NCBI GenBank assembly: GCA_035301265.1
Contig: DATGUP010000020.1
Location: forward strand, 50,467 to 114,466
Direction: 5' to 3'
Origin: DATGUP01 sp035301265
Lineage (GTDB): Bacteria; Bacillota; Bacilli; Bacillales; Amphibacillaceae
DNA: 64,000 nucleotides
Shown: positions 62,258 to 64,000 of the stretch, piece after piece
Position numbering within the stretch: the stretch's first letter is position 1
How the letters are laid out: the number at the start of each line of letters is the position of its first letter
Translations under genes and position numbers: made by a program
Notes under the pieces: generated by a model
Databases searched by the model: none
Seen by the model: the letters and a program-made list of their open reading frames with translations, nothing else
What the model was told of the DNA's origin: nothing

Positions 62258-63250
62258 ATGGCGACGATTAAAGATATAGCTGAAAAAGTGAATCTGTCCA
62301 TTGCGACGGTTTCGCGTGTGTTAAACGAGGATCCAACTTTGTCTGTCGGAGAAGAAACGCGGAAGCGTATTTTTCAGGCGGCTCGAGAACTTAATTATCA
62401 AAAACATCTCGAGAAAAAATCAACACGTCCGTTACGGATTGCGATTATCCAATGGTATACGGAAGCAGAAGAACTGAATGATATGTACTATTACACCATT
62501 CGCGCTGGTGTTGAAAAAGCGATTGAACGGAAACAACATGAATTCATCCGTCTGTTTCAGCATACAAATAAACGAAGTCGAGAAAAAATTGATGGGATTA
62601 TCGCGATCGGTAAATTTTCTGGAACGCAAATGGAAAAACTGTACGAATGGCATTCATGCATTTGTTTTGTTGATAACCGGCATGCTTTCCCGTTTTATGA
62701 TTCCGTTGTCGTTGATTTTGGACAAGCAACAGCAGAAGTGTTGGATCACTTTCTAAGCAAGGGGCACCGTAAAATCGGGATCCTCGCTGGGAAAGAAACC
62801 TTTACCGATGGTACCGCAATGCCGACAGATCCACGGCTAGAAAGTTTTCGCTCCTATTTGATGACACATCACTTGTATCAAGAAAAATATTGTTTTATAG
62901 GTTCGTTTACAGTCGACTCCGGTTACCACATGATGAAACGAGCTGTTCAAAAGCTTGGCGGTGAGTTGCCGACTGCTTTCTTCTGTGCCAATGATTCGAT
63001 TGCCGTCGGAGCCCTTAGGGCATTATACGAAGAAAATGTTCATGTGCCAGACCGGGTGGAAATCATCGGTTTTAATGACACGAGCGTGGCGAAATATGTA
63101 CATCCCCCATTGAGTACGGTAAAGGTCCCTACCGTGCTTATGGGTGAAACAGCTGTATCGACTTTGGAAGAACAAATCGTCCACAAGCGGACAATTGCTA
63201 AACAAGTAACATTGGCAACTGAGTTAATCATTCGCCAAAGTAGCTATTGA
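62258..63250 (+). CDS. LacI family transcriptional regulator
   Basis: About 330 residues. The N-terminal HTH (ATIKDIAEKVNLSIATVSRVLN) with hinge is followed by a periplasmic-binding-like sugar-sensing domain with FFCANDSIAVGALRAL and EIIGFNDTSVAKYVHPPLSTV. It resembles GanR-type regulators. The ATG at 62258 follows AAAGGGGGG; the in-frame extension to 62180 lies inside the porter gene. It probably represses the sugar porter operon, binding near 60804. Confidence 0.9.
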   Translation: MATIKDIAEKVNLSIATVSRVLNEDPTLSVGEETRKRIFQAARELNYQKHLEKKSTRPLRIAIIQWYTEAEELNDMYYYTIRAGVEKAIERKQHEFIRLFQHTNKRSREKIDGIIAIGKFSGTQMEKLYEWHSCICFVDNRHAFPFYDSVVVDFGQATAEVLDHFLSKGHRKIGILAGKETFTDGTAMPTDPRLESFRSYLMTHHLYQEKYCFIGSFTVDSGYHMMKRAVQKLGGELPTAFFCANDSIAVGALRALYEENVHVPDRVEIIGFNDTSVAKYVHPPLSTVKVPTVLMGETAVSTLEEQIVHKRTIAKQVTLATELIIRQSSY

Positions 63251-63264
63251 TAGTTATGATAAGG

Positions 63265-63298
63265 AAGGCATCAAGATTGTTATTTTGATGCCTTTTTC
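63265..63298 (+). terminator. Terminator after the LacI-type gene
   Basis: AAGGCATCAA/TTGATGCCTT stem followed by a T run. Confidence 0.85.
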
Positions 63299-63434
63299 TT
63301 TTAACTTGAAAACGAATGACAAGGTGACGTGCTCCTGTCATTGGTCTACTAAACGATGGAGAGAAGTTAAAAGCCTACTGTAAAGTGTCCATTTACTTAT
63401 CTTGGGTATGTCTAAAAATCCTAGCCAAAAAAAG

Positions 63435-63497
63435 AAGAGGTACTCTATCGTAAATGTATTTGCCTGATACGCATACATTTATGATAGAGTGCCTCTT
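63435..63497. repeat. Long hairpin, 25-base arms
   Basis: Arms at 63435-63459 and 63473-63497 pair throughout with two G-T pairs, around a 13-base loop. No T run follows. It stands 100 bases before the transposase relic and may be a mobile-element end or a small dispersed repeat. Confidence 0.55.
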
Positions 63498-63597
63498 ATA
63501 TCAAAATTATACACATTAATACACCAAACGATTTAGAAGGCAATGCCCTTTATCCTTGTTAGTTTTAAAAAGTATCAACGTAGAAGCTCATTTGTAG

Positions 63598-64000
63598 AAG
63601 TTAAAGTTGTGGTTGGATACTTACGAAAGTACGCTTGATGCCTCCAAAGGAGTTGAAAAAGTTAGGGATTTTCGTACGTATATCTTGAACAATTGGGATC
63701 GTATATTTGATTGGAGGAAGTATGTGGATAATCTTCCAGAAGGAGCTAGAAGTCTGAGAACGATGGATTCTAATCAACGTCGCATTACTTACCGAATGAA
63801 GAAGCGAGGCATGCATTGAAGCCCAGAGGGTGCAGAGGCAAAGGTGAAAGTAAAACAAAGCATACTAAATGATACCTTACGGAAAGTTTACTTTGAGGAT
63901 CTTCAACGAAGCGCCAGAAAACAACGCGAAGTTAGAAAGGTTGTTCGGATGTCTTCATACCTGCATCAATCTACACGTCCATCGATAGGCATTAAGCAAA
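63598..64000 (+). pseudogene. ISLre2-type transposase, 5'-truncated with nonsense mutation
   Basis: The frame reads WDRIFDWRKYVDNLPEGARSL, then MDSNQRRITYRMKKRGMH, a TGA stop at 63817-63819, then SPEGAEAKVKVKQSILNDTLRKVYF and on to the window end. This is the C-terminal part of ISLre2-family transposases, in which the stopped position is normally Trp (GMHW), so TGG has become TGA. The N-terminal two thirds are missing, with a TAG at 63595. The end lies outside the window. Confidence 0.8.

Noticed and set aside
1..64000. tRNA, rRNA genes and CRISPR arrays
   Set aside because: No cloverleaf-like GGTTC arms with CCA ends, no rRNA stretches and no regularly spaced direct repeats were found by eye.

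Overview
The window looks like chromosome of an endospore-forming Bacillaceae member of moderate G+C. The main evidence is an alpha/beta-type SASP, a YjcZ-type 37-residue peptide, a YhcN/YlaJ-type lipoprotein, YheA and YhdB family proteins, the queG-ogt-yhbB-trmL cluster, MsmX, OdhAB and many strong Shine-Dalgarno sequences. The acidic betaine-type binding protein and the three-gene osmolyte-type importer suggest a salt-tolerant species, but the species itself cannot be named from the sequence.

Layout. 0-10 kb: a methyltransferase, a beta-lactamase-fold protein without its catalytic residues, an acyl-reductase-like SDR, a broken ABC-2 permease, a YhgE-type membrane protein behind a TetR-like palindrome, an alpha/beta hydrolase, an S9 peptidase and D-amino-acid aminotransferase. 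10-20 kb: a COG3044 ATPase, then queG, ogt, yhbB-like and trmL, a 33-residue lipopeptide gene, and odhA-odhB of the TCA cycle. 20-26 kb: a stand-alone MurG paralogue, a betaine/proline-type ABC importer and a multi-pass membrane protein. 26-37 kb: a heterodimeric multidrug ABC exporter (BmrCD type) behind what reads as a ribosome-controlled transcription attenuator, then a membrane-anchored trypsin-like protease, a DUF2071 protein, YhdB, a spore lipoprotein, an M20 dipeptidase, a C39-like peptidase, a benzil-reductase-type SDR and YjcZ. 37-49 kb: methionine aminopeptidase, AzlCD, an oppA relic, a CDF metal exporter, a YmfD-like MFS exporter, fumC, a SASP, msmX, a YusW-like lipoprotein, a PucR-type regulator, YheA and a FetAB-like pair.

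49-57.5 kb is the least ordinary part. It is a catabolic-looking island with an HMG-CoA lyase, an XRE-cupin regulator whose only well-placed start codon is ATA, a TctA-type permease with a very small two-helix partner and no binding protein, three SDR dehydrogenases, a MarR regulator and an OFA-like MFS carrier. Two near-identical palindromes (ATTCAAC-N3-GTTGAAT) precede the lyase and the TctA unit, which suggests one regulon. The substrate is unknown.

57.5-64 kb: an NhaC-family transporter behind two almost identical tandem T-box leaders (likely tyrosine), a small unknown gene, a sugar-porter MFS with its LacI-type regulator, and at the edge a decayed ISLre2-type transposase with a TGG-to-TGA nonsense change. 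No tRNA, rRNA or CRISPR array was seen.
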